Assembly: GCF_000277815.2 (NCBI RefSeq)
Contig: NC_018468.1
Span: 62,001 to 126,000, forward strand
Reading direction: 5' to 3'
Source: Encephalitozoon hellem ATCC 50504
Taxonomy: Eukaryota; Microsporidia; Unikaryonidae
DNA: 64,000 nt
The stretch's first letter is position 1, and each line of letters starts with the position of its first letter. Shown in pieces: positions 8,293 to 15,624 of the stretch. Both the position numbers and the translations under genes were made by a program. The notes under the pieces were generated by a model. The model was not told where the DNA came from and did no database searches. It saw only the letters and a list, made by a program, of their open reading frames with translations.

Positions 8293-9672
8293 TCAGGGCA
8301 TCAAGGATTTCCTCCACCCATCACAGAGCCCATCGAGATTCCTCTCCGCCCACTTAACAGATGTAAAGACATCGACAGCCTTCTTGTTAATCTCGTGTCT
8401 CTCGCTCCTTTCTTCCATAGGCATCGTAATGGCCTTCTGTATTCCATCGGCAATCTCCTCAATGTTCCACGAGTTTATTTCCAATGCTGCAGATAAGGTC
8501 GTGGATGCTCCTGCACTCTCGCTCAGAAGAAGCACGCCTTTGTTCTCGTCCTGGCATGAAACATATTCCAGAGCAACGAGATTCATTCCATCTATCAGGG
8601 ATGTCACAAGAAGGACGTCGCTTGCTGCATACAATGCACATAACTCATTAAAATCCACGCTCTTGTTTAGAAAGTATAGATGTGTTTCTTCAACAGACCC
8701 GATCTTGCCATTTACCTCGGATGTAAGCTCATTCAACTTGGTGATGTATGAAGAATACTCCTTGACGCTCGTCCTGCTGGGAACGCCAATCTGAAGAAAC
8801 ACAACCTTTCCAACAGACTCTGGATACTTCTCAAGGAACCTGTGGAATCCTTTGAGGCGGTGAGGCATCCCCTTTATATAGTCAGTCCTATCTACACCCA
8901 GAAGTATCTTCTTTCCCTTGAACATCTGCTTGAGTTCCCTTATTCTCTCTACAGTCTTCTTTTCCTTGAGTGCGTTCCGGAACATCTCGGGATCGATCCC
9001 TATCGGAATTGCATCCAGCTTCGACCTTACTTCTACTTGGTTGGCCACACATGTGTCATGGAAGTTGATGGCATAGTCGAACGAGTGGAATGCAACAAGG
9101 TCACTGTGTGCTATCCCGCTTACTATCTCCTTTCTGCATGCAAGGACCTCCATGATCTCTGCCGGCGGAAACGGAGTGTGCAAGAAGAACATCACCTTGA
9201 AGTCTTTCTTAGATTTCTTTCTTAGCATTTCCGGGACCATCATAAGATGATAGTCATGGACCCAGACAATGTCTCCGTCTTCCACAGTCTCACATATCTT
9301 GTCGCAAAAAATCCTGTTGTATTCCACATATGCATTGTAGTTCTTGATAGTAAACGCAACATCGTCCTTGAACGAATGGATTATTGGCCAAAGAATGGCG
9401 TTGCAGAAGCCATCGTAGCAGTCTTCGTTCAACACAGGATCGATGAACACAGGGATTGAGTGGAACTTTTCCCAGCAGTCCTTCCTTATCACCTCCTTCT
9501 CCTCTTCGTTTAATTCAACGCCACTTATGTTACCAATCCACTTGAACCTGATTTTGTCGTTTATGCTCTTCAGACCGGTTACCAGCCCTCCGCTTGTCTT
9601 CGTGTACTCAAACCCATTCTCGCCTTTCTTTATTGTCAGTGGCAAGCGATTGCTAATGACCAGGAGCTTCAT
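8293..9672 (-). CDS. TPS1: Trehalose-6-phosphate synthase (GT20)
   Basis: The 459-residue protein is a full-length trehalose-6-phosphate synthase, which joins UDP-glucose and glucose-6-phosphate. It starts with the SNRLPLTI segment and carries GGLVTGL, VWVHDYHLMMVP, FFLHTPFPPAE, DRTDYIKG and the sugar-nucleotide site around VTSLIDGMNLVALEYVSCQ. Trehalose is a major spore sugar in microsporidia and its breakdown has been proposed to raise the osmotic pressure that fires the polar tube. The matching phosphatase is at 15625-17775. No CCC element precedes this start, unlike most genes here. Confidence 0.97.
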   Translation of the reverse strand: MKLLVISNRLPLTIKKGENGFEYTKTSGGLVTGLKSINDKIRFKWIGNISGVELNEEEKEVIRKDCWEKFHSIPVFIDPVLNEDCYDGFCNAILWPIIHSFKDDVAFTIKNYNAYVEYNRIFCDKICETVEDGDIVWVHDYHLMMVPEMLRKKSKKDFKVMFFLHTPFPPAEIMEVLACRKEIVSGIAHSDLVAFHSFDYAINFHDTCVANQVEVRSKLDAIPIGIDPEMFRNALKEKKTVERIRELKQMFKGKKILLGVDRTDYIKGMPHRLKGFHRFLEKYPESVGKVVFLQIGVPSRTSVKEYSSYITKLNELTSEVNGKIGSVEETHLYFLNKSVDFNELCALYAASDVLLVTSLIDGMNLVALEYVSCQDENKGVLLLSESAGASTTLSAALEINSWNIEEIADGIQKAITMPMEERSERHEINKKAVDVFTSVKWAERNLDGLCDGWRKSLMP

Positions 9673-9822
9673 AAAAAAATGATGGTGCTCATATTTATCC
9701 GAAGTGAAAATAATGAAGTCTCAAACAACATCATGTAACCAGTGGGAGGATTGCAGGAAACCAATAGAAGAAGATGTCTATGGCTTATGAGTGAGGGATG
9801 TGGCATAGAAGTTTAATCTTCA

Positions 9823-10380
9823 TTAGTTCGGAAAGAATCTGAATCTCCCAAGATAGTGGCCTAGGCCCATGAATACACGGTCAAACCCAACCACGTATGT
9901 AAGCAGAAGCACGCCCAGGTTCGACATGACAAATGTAAGATAGAAAAAGGTGTTCAGTATGTCCATGCCAAGAAATGCTGTAAGTGAGCAGCACACATGG
10001 CTAATCAGCCCAAGAATGAGCAGGCTGACTGTCCTGTCGTTCAGGGATTTAAATATATATGCACTGAGGAAGTCGATAAACAGGATCAGCGTCATATAGG
10101 TAAATCCACGCTGTGCCTTCATCACCCTGTACTTCATTCGGTCGTTCTTGCATATCTTTGCTGTTGAGCGCATCGTCTCCAGCATGAATCCAATGGTTGC
10201 CGTGCAGAATGAGAACAGAAAGCAGAACACACCCTTGGCATCTGACACACGGAGGTAAGGAGACCTGGCAAGGTAGCTTACTCCTGCCGGTATGATCTTT
10301 CCTTCAGAAACAGCCACAAGCAGCAGGAAGGAAATATACATGACTATTTGACCTGCGAATAAATGTCCAAGCTGCATCAT
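9823..10380 (-). CDS. Multi-pass membrane protein, unknown
   Basis: The 185-residue protein has about five hydrophobic segments (residues about 8-25, 48-70, 90-110, 118-138 and 143-165) with basic loops (STAKICKNDRMKYRVMKAQR). I do not recognise a family. The start is at the first of two adjacent ATGs and is preceded by ATTACCCCG, the usual start signal in this sequence. It sits between TPS1 and EnP1, all on the minus strand, but nothing indicates a shared transcript or function. Confidence 0.75.
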   Translation of the reverse strand: MMQLGHLFAGQIVMYISFLLLVAVSEGKIIPAGVSYLARSPYLRVSDAKGVFCFLFSFCTATIGFMLETMRSTAKICKNDRMKYRVMKAQRGFTYMTLILFIDFLSAYIFKSLNDRTVSLLILGLISHVCCSLTAFLGMDILNTFFYLTFVMSNLGVLLLTYVVGFDRVFMGLGHYLGRFRFFPN

Positions 10381-10461
10381 CGGGGTAATTAGAATATCTC
10401 TTCATTACCTTGGAAACGGCGCTCAAAAGATTTGAAACATAGTTTTACAGTCTGCCTTTAT

Positions 10462-11508
10462 TTACAATCGGCTGTAATCCACAGGGCCGAATTCAACGCC
10501 AAAGAGACCGTTCTTGATGAGCTCTCTGAGCTTGTGTCCTCTGACCTTCTTGAGGTGGAGGCCTCTTCTCCTTCCCTCCCTGACAATGACTCTGTAGAAC
10601 TCACAGTCGCCAACCATTACAAAGATCTCGCACCTGCTGTTGATGTACATGCAGACCCTCTGGCAAACATCGCGCTCAATGCGCCTCTTGAGCTGGTAGA
10701 TCTTTCCTGGGCACCTGAGGCACTCTGGAAGAACCTCGGGGACGCACTTGTCGCTCCTTCCTCTGATCTCGCCATTCCTGGATAAGACAAAGCTCTCAAA
10801 CTTGTCCTTGCAGTCGCTGGAGCAGACTCTGACAACGACATCTCCTCTTCTCCTATACTTCTCAACGTCAAATGTGAATGTCTTCTGACTCTTCACAACC
10901 TCAACCTTCTTTGGGCATCCACGTCGTCTTGATCCAGACACCTTCTTGGATACTCTTGGGAAGACTTTGCATCTCCTGTCTCCGCACTCACTATTACTGC
11001 TAGAGTCGCAAGGCTCGCATGGTCCGCACCTCCTTGGAGAGGGGTTGACAACAACTTTGTTGCAGATGTTCTCTTCTCTTTGGACGTATATGTTTTCACT
11101 GCATGGAGTAGACCCATTGTTCTCTACACATATGCTCTCGCATGGGACAGAGTTTCCAGGCCTGGTGTTGGACCCTGGGCAGCTGCAGGCCTCTACACAG
11201 AGGACATACTTTGCTCTGTTTGTGTTTGGGTCGAGAGGAGCAAGGGCTCCGTTCTTGTGGAGAACCATAGGGTTCTGTCGGAGATCGTGGTCGTTCCAAT
11301 AGAGCACGTATGCCTTGTCGATGTTCACTGAGTTGAGGTATCTAATTGTCTCGTGGATGTTGTCTGCATTTAGAGCGAATGCCATGCAATTGGCACTTAG
11401 AACAGCACTGTAAGGCTTAAGTTCCTGCTCGCAGTTAAGATGAAGAGCCTTGGTCTTAAGAGCGTTGATGGCACCAGATGCAATTGCTAACAATCCCAAA
11501 AGCTTCAT
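10462..11508 (-). CDS. EnP1: Endospore wall protein EnP1, secreted Cys-rich adhesin
   Basis: The 348-residue protein has a signal peptide (MKLLGLLAIASGAINA) and 24 cysteines in the mature chain. Several basic clusters resemble glycosaminoglycan-binding motifs: SKKVSGSRRRG near residues 188-197, YRRRGD at 218-223 and EGRRRGLHLKKVRGHK at 311-326. It matches EnP1, an endospore protein of Encephalitozoon shown in E. cuniculi to help spores adhere to host cells. An RGD tripeptide lies at residues 221-223. The frame is open back to 11634, but the signal peptide sets the start at 11508. No CCC element is adjacent to this ATG, and the gap upstream is the widest in the window. Confidence 0.95.
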   Translation of the reverse strand: MKLLGLLAIASGAINALKTKALHLNCEQELKPYSAVLSANCMAFALNADNIHETIRYLNSVNIDKAYVLYWNDHDLRQNPMVLHKNGALAPLDPNTNRAKYVLCVEACSCPGSNTRPGNSVPCESICVENNGSTPCSENIYVQREENICNKVVVNPSPRRCGPCEPCDSSSNSECGDRRCKVFPRVSKKVSGSRRRGCPKKVEVVKSQKTFTFDVEKYRRRGDVVVRVCSSDCKDKFESFVLSRNGEIRGRSDKCVPEVLPECLRCPGKIYQLKRRIERDVCQRVCMYINSRCEIFVMVGDCEFYRVIVREGRRRGLHLKKVRGHKLRELIKNGLFGVEFGPVDYSRL

Positions 11509-11953
11509 TGATGCTGCACCTGATTCACAAATATATGCATTAAAATGGCAAAGAACAGTCTTTTGGAGCATTCTTTTTTCCCTTTTGGGATACGACGTGA
11601 TCGGTAATACAAAAGACATAATTAGATGGGACACATCATTTCTTCTAACATCAAATTAATGAGCTAGATATGACCCCAGAGGAGCGGTGGTTTTCACTAT
11701 AAATAGGCTTTCAATCTACAGGACCCAAAAACGGATTTTTCTGGATGAAGAGATAGGAAGGCAATAGCCACACGCTTTGCCAAGAAAGTGCATTGAAGGA
11801 TGGACTGTAGGGATTGGTGTTTAATTTAGCTTTAAAGATCAAGCTTTCGGGAGCGCCTAAATTAATTTATTGATTTAAGGTGAATTTATCTATTAATCAT
11901 AGTCAAAAATTGCTTGGTATACAAATCTTTTGCACCACCTAAACTTAAGGTTC
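11509..11953. promoter_or_regulatory. Largest intergenic region (445 bp), divergent between EnP1 and the CCCH gene
   Basis: No ORF longer than about 40 codons that looks like a protein is visible here. A clear TATA-like TATAAATA lies at 11698-11705 on the plus strand, about 250 bases before the CCCH protein start. The last ~100 bases are strongly AT-rich. Neither flanking gene has the CCC start element. The region may hold extended promoters for two regulated genes or an unannotated non-coding RNA; neither can be shown by reading alone. Confidence 0.5.
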
Positions 11954-12994
11954 ATGGACATTTTTGGAGGGAAAATGGACAAGAATCCATGGCCAATAGA
12001 GACAACTAGTATTGACATAAACGACTATGCAGAGGACTATCTAGACAAGTGCCAGTGTCTCTTGGCCAAAAAGACTTCTAAGTCCAGAAATGTTTGTACA
12101 TGCTTTAAAAATAATAAGAAGCTATTCCAAAGCAATGCCACATCCTATATTTCTACACATCCAATTAGTAAAGAGCAAAGTCCTCTTGAAAGAAGGTTGA
12201 AAGGCCATGATCTTAAGGTGCCTGCCGGCACCACGCAAACCCATTTCTCGTCTGCCAGGGGATCCCATCCGAATAAGAAGTACCAGCTCTACAAGACAGA
12301 AATGTGTAGAAGCCACACAGAAATAGGGTACTGCAAGTATGGCGATAAGTGCCAGTTTGCACATAGTAAGGCAGAGCTAAGGTATGTGCAAAGACACCCA
12401 AAGTACAAGACAGAGACATGTAAGACCTTTTGGGAGGAAGGAAGCTGCCCATATGGAAAGAGATGCTGCTTTATCCACATTCCAAACACCGACATGGGCA
12501 ATCTCCCGGTCCATGATCACCAGAAAGACAGCAAAAGAACGTATAGGAATTACGAGCTAGCCTTAGGAGAGATAGACAAGCATCCAGACGACGGGCTCAT
12601 TTGCAGCAGGATCGATAGGCCCATTTCACTAGCCGAAAAAGGCTTTCTCGAGGCCGATGAAGAGGCCACAAAAAGTACGGCAGAGGAATGTAATATGTCC
12701 CAAAGCGATTTCTTCAATGAAATCCATATCCTCAATCGCCCTTTCTGCAAGTCCGCTACCCAGTCCTTTGTGCCTATTATTGAAGATGAGTTCAGCGATG
12801 AGGTCATGCTGAGAAGACCTTTCTGGGAGTCTAACTATTCTAGTGCATGGCTAGATGAAGAGACATCGCTGTTCTACCTCGACAGTCCCTGTAGAAAACA
12901 GCCTAAGGGTGGGGTTTTTGCGCCTGGAGGATCTGTATATAAGCCCTTCAACAAGAAGGTGTCTGATTTTGTATTTGGGCACTTGGGAATGTAA
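11954..12994 (+). CDS. Tandem CCCH zinc-finger protein, TTP/Cth family
   Basis: The 346-residue protein has two CCCH fingers with the exact Cx8Cx5Cx3H spacing, each preceded by the YKTE lead-in: YKTEMCRSHTEIGYC and YKTETCKTFWEEGSC, about residues 111-180. This pair defines the tristetraprolin/Cth1/Cth2 family, which binds AU-rich elements in mRNA 3' ends and promotes decay. The rest of the chain is low in recognisable structure, with acidic stretches in the C-terminal half. The frame is open from 11930, but its first codon there is TTG, so the ATG at 11954 is the start. The unusually long upstream region suggests regulated expression. Confidence 0.9.
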   Translation: MDIFGGKMDKNPWPIETTSIDINDYAEDYLDKCQCLLAKKTSKSRNVCTCFKNNKKLFQSNATSYISTHPISKEQSPLERRLKGHDLKVPAGTTQTHFSSARGSHPNKKYQLYKTEMCRSHTEIGYCKYGDKCQFAHSKAELRYVQRHPKYKTETCKTFWEEGSCPYGKRCCFIHIPNTDMGNLPVHDHQKDSKRTYRNYELALGEIDKHPDDGLICSRIDRPISLAEKGFLEADEEATKSTAEECNMSQSDFFNEIHILNRPFCKSATQSFVPIIEDEFSDEVMLRRPFWESNYSSAWLDEETSLFYLDSPCRKQPKGGVFAPGGSVYKPFNKKVSDFVFGHLGM

Positions 12995-13057
12995 ATAAAT
13001 CTTTGTGAGTTCATTCTGTCCCCCAGAAGCATTAAAACCGAAAGAATTGGAGTCCCA

Positions 13058-13549
13058 ATGGAAATAGTGAAGTTCGAGCCGGATGCCGAAGGGATTGAAA
13101 GAAGGAAAGGCATAAAGGCCTTTGGAGACACAAACAGGATAAGAGTGGTTAAAAGCACAACCGCACCGAAGTTTAATCTGTATACAACAGAAATAGGCGT
13201 CAAGCAAGAGGAAGAGGAAAAGCAATACACTCCGTACAGGCCCTCCCTAGAAGAACCGGCCACATCAAATGCCTATGTCCCACCGACGATCAAGCGTCCA
13301 GAGACATGCAGCGTTAAGCTCTCAAACCTCCCTCTGGACATGACAAGGGATAGACTTTACTCTATCATCAAGTCGCATACAAGCGTTTTCTTCATGAGTC
13401 CCAACCTTGTCATGAATAGAGAGACAGGAGTCTTCAGAGGATTTGCATTCGTGACTCTAGAGTCCAAGGATGATGCCATGAAGTTCATCAGAGACCTCAG
13501 GGGCGTTGCAATAGATAGTCTGGGATTATCTGCAGAAATAGCCAGATAG
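13058..13549 (+). CDS. Translation initiation factor eIF3 subunit g
   Basis: The 163-residue protein has an N-terminal linker ending in AYVPPTIKRPETC and a C-terminal RRM (residues about 84-163) with RNP2 (VKLSNL) and RNP1 (RGFAFVTL). The YVPP stretch before the RRM is typical of eIF3g/Tif35, which contacts eIF3i and helps scanning and reinitiation. The chain is about half the length of fungal and animal eIF3g because the N-terminus is short and the zinc-binding region is missing. The start follows GAGTCCCAATG. Confidence 0.78.
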   Translation: MEIVKFEPDAEGIERRKGIKAFGDTNRIRVVKSTTAPKFNLYTTEIGVKQEEEEKQYTPYRPSLEEPATSNAYVPPTIKRPETCSVKLSNLPLDMTRDRLYSIIKSHTSVFFMSPNLVMNRETGVFRGFAFVTLESKDDAMKFIRDLRGVAIDSLGLSAEIAR

Positions 13550-13569
13550 ATGACCCTGTACTCCTTTGC

Positions 13570-14592
13570 TTAATCGGCAATCACTGGAAAAGGATCTGCC
13601 TTGCTGAACACAACTACCCTTCTGCTGATTGATATATATCCTCTCAGCCTTCCTGACTCAATTGCACTGCTCAAAAGGCAAACAATCTCCTTGAAATCAG
13701 TGCCGGGCAGTACCTCTGAGATCTTTTGGATCTCGAGCCTGTTATCGCATCCATGCTTTCGATAGGCTCTGCCCACCAGATTGTTGAAACATATGAGCGG
13801 ATAGTGGACTGAAATGATTCTGTAAAGATTGTAGTCTGTAATTCCCTCAGATGCATTTCTAATGGCATTGTCCACACCCACGTAGAGCCCCTCTCGTACT
13901 ACAGAGACCAGCTCCGATAGGTAGCTGCAGCCAAACCTTTCGAGATATATGTTCTTAGGGAACTTGTTAACAAGCAGAGATGAAATGAAATAAACCGGTG
14001 CCATTATTCTCCTCCATTTCTTGTATCTAAATGCTCTTTTCAATGACAGATAGGATTCCCTGAATCTATCCTGGTACATTTTAATGATTCCCTTGTAGTA
14101 ATGAAACACATAACTGTCCCTGCATGCAGTCTCCGGTTCACTTGCGCTTGCTAATAGATCCTCTGCTAGCTTAAACCTTTCTGTCTCAAGGTATATCTGG
14201 AATAAGGCATTTCCAACATAGATGAAGGCTGGATTTCTTTGCTCCACTAGCTTCTTGTACATCTCCAGAAGAAGCTTACTCACCTTGTTCGAGCTATCTT
14301 TGCCCCAAAGCTCAAGAAGCTCATATACAACTCTTTTAATGATAGGGCCAGTCCATGCCTCTCCCCCAGTCATTCTTACAACACTTCTTATTAGTGTTTC
14401 ATATGTGCCATAACTCTTTTTTTCTATGGCTGTTTTTTGATTCTCAAGGAGAATGTTGAATGGATGCTTGACCTTGCTAAGATCAATACTTTCCCGCTCA
14501 GAATCCATCCATATACTTTTGCTGAACAGCTGAGAAATATACTTTCCATCTTTGGCATCTATCCTTGAGTTGATTGCTTCTGTCCATCCCAT
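13570..14592 (-). CDS. PCI-domain protein, PCID2/Thp1 family (TREX-2)
   Basis: The 340-residue protein matches PCID2/Thp1 along its second half. It has the helical repeat YYKGIIKMYQDRFRESYLSL, the segment KRAFRYKKWRRIMAPVYFI, and the C-terminal winged helix ending RLRGYISISRRVVVFS and DPFPVI. Thp1/PCID2 with Sac3 and DSS1 forms TREX-2, which couples transcription to mRNA export at nuclear pores. The frame is open to 14742, but the region above 14592 overlaps the divergent Rtt109 gene. TAATATCCCCAATG supports the ATG at 14592. The stop is close to that of eIF3g, tail to tail. Confidence 0.85.
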   Translation of the reverse strand: MGWTEAINSRIDAKDGKYISQLFSKSIWMDSERESIDLSKVKHPFNILLENQKTAIEKKSYGTYETLIRSVVRMTGGEAWTGPIIKRVVYELLELWGKDSSNKVSKLLLEMYKKLVEQRNPAFIYVGNALFQIYLETERFKLAEDLLASASEPETACRDSYVFHYYKGIIKMYQDRFRESYLSLKRAFRYKKWRRIMAPVYFISSLLVNKFPKNIYLERFGCSYLSELVSVVREGLYVGVDNAIRNASEGITDYNLYRIISVHYPLICFNNLVGRAYRKHGCDNRLEIQKISEVLPGTDFKEIVCLLSSAIESGRLRGYISISRRVVVFSKADPFPVIAD

Positions 14593-14675
14593 TGGGGATA
14601 TTATTACTGAGCACTGGTATCCAATCCCGGCGGCCTTGAGGACCCTGATTTGCTCGAGAGTTACATACCCTGAGG

Positions 14676-15473
14676 ATGGATATGGAGATAAGAAGGCACA
14701 TGGAAAGCTCTTGCGGCGATTCCATGGTCGGTGTTCAAGCATTTGTATCGGGTGAAAGCTACATCTTCCTTCTTTTCAATAGGGAAATGCTCTTGGCTGG
14801 CGTAACACTTCAGAGAGTGGGATCTCATGTATACATAAAGAACGTAGACACAACTGGGTATGAAAGGGGGCACGCCAGGAGGTTCATAACATCGATTTTG
14901 AAAGCGTTGTCCCCTGAGCTATCTTGTTGTTTCAGCACACCAAAGAGCGAGTATATCTTTAATGGTAGCTCTCAGAACAAAGGAAAGGTGATTAGGGAGC
15001 CTGGAGAGCTTTTGGAGTACTGGATTGGAATTTTTGAGGATCTCTATGACGATTTGCATGTGTGGTCCAATCATTATGAGAACATTTCCTATCCATTCAA
15101 ACATTTGGACGAGGTTGTATATTTTGAAGACGACCCAAAGGAAAGGCTGAAGAAGCACTTTGTAGGAAGCCTTGAGGAGATGTTTGCAGTATTACTGTGT
15201 AGAGCTGACTTTACAAATGGGTCTCTGGTGTATGGCCGATTGTGCAAATATGTGGGGTGCGGCATGGTAGAAGCAGAGGCTGGTGACGTGTACGGGATGG
15301 AGGCTATGCTAAGGACATTGGATTTCTCCACTCATTCTATGGCATTAAAGTCTACAGAAAAGTTTATATCCAGGTTTGGACTAGACATAGAATACTTTCC
15401 CAGCAAAAGAACTGCGAGGCCGAAGAAAAGTGAGCAAGCCTGTATTGTTCTGAATCCAACAAGAAAGGCATGA
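14676..15473 (+). CDS. Rtt109/KAT11-type histone acetyltransferase
   Basis: The 265-residue protein aligns by eye with Rtt109, the fungal acetyltransferase that modifies H3 K56 and K9 with Asf1 and Vps75. Matching features in order are NVDTTGY, the STPKSEYIFNGSSQNKGK segment, the GELLEYWIGIFEDL helix, and the VVYFEDDPKERLKKHFV stretch that corresponds to the FPDDPKARF motif of yeast Rtt109. The chain is much shorter than the yeast enzyme (over 400 residues), losing loops and the tail. The ATG at 14676 follows ACATACCCTGAGG; the second in-frame ATG at 14700 is less likely. Confidence 0.8.
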   Translation: MDMEIRRHMESSCGDSMVGVQAFVSGESYIFLLFNREMLLAGVTLQRVGSHVYIKNVDTTGYERGHARRFITSILKALSPELSCCFSTPKSEYIFNGSSQNKGKVIREPGELLEYWIGIFEDLYDDLHVWSNHYENISYPFKHLDEVVYFEDDPKERLKKHFVGSLEEMFAVLLCRADFTNGSLVYGRLCKYVGCGMVEAEAGDVYGMEAMLRTLDFSTHSMALKSTEKFISRFGLDIEYFPSKRTARPKKSEQACIVLNPTRKA

Positions 15474-15624
15474 TTGATTTTCTTTGGTGCTCTATTGTTA
15501 AGAACGTCTTCCCGAGTAAGATGGCTGTAACAGCGTCTCTATCAAGATGTTTGATGTATGGAACCTGATTTGTCCGGAAAGTACGGTTTCGATATATAAC
15601 ACATCTGGATAGGCTTCCCTAAAA

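Noticed and set aside
10432..10785. 117-codon plus-strand frame opposite EnP1
   Set aside because: Antisense to a well-recognised gene, and the translation resembles no known protein.
11930..11953. Upstream extension of the CCCH protein
   Set aside because: The first codon is TTG; the next in-frame ATG at 11954 is the natural start.
14593..14742. Upstream extension of the PCI-domain protein
   Set aside because: It would overlap the Rtt109 gene and lies beyond the family homology; the ATG at 14592 has a proper CCCC signal.
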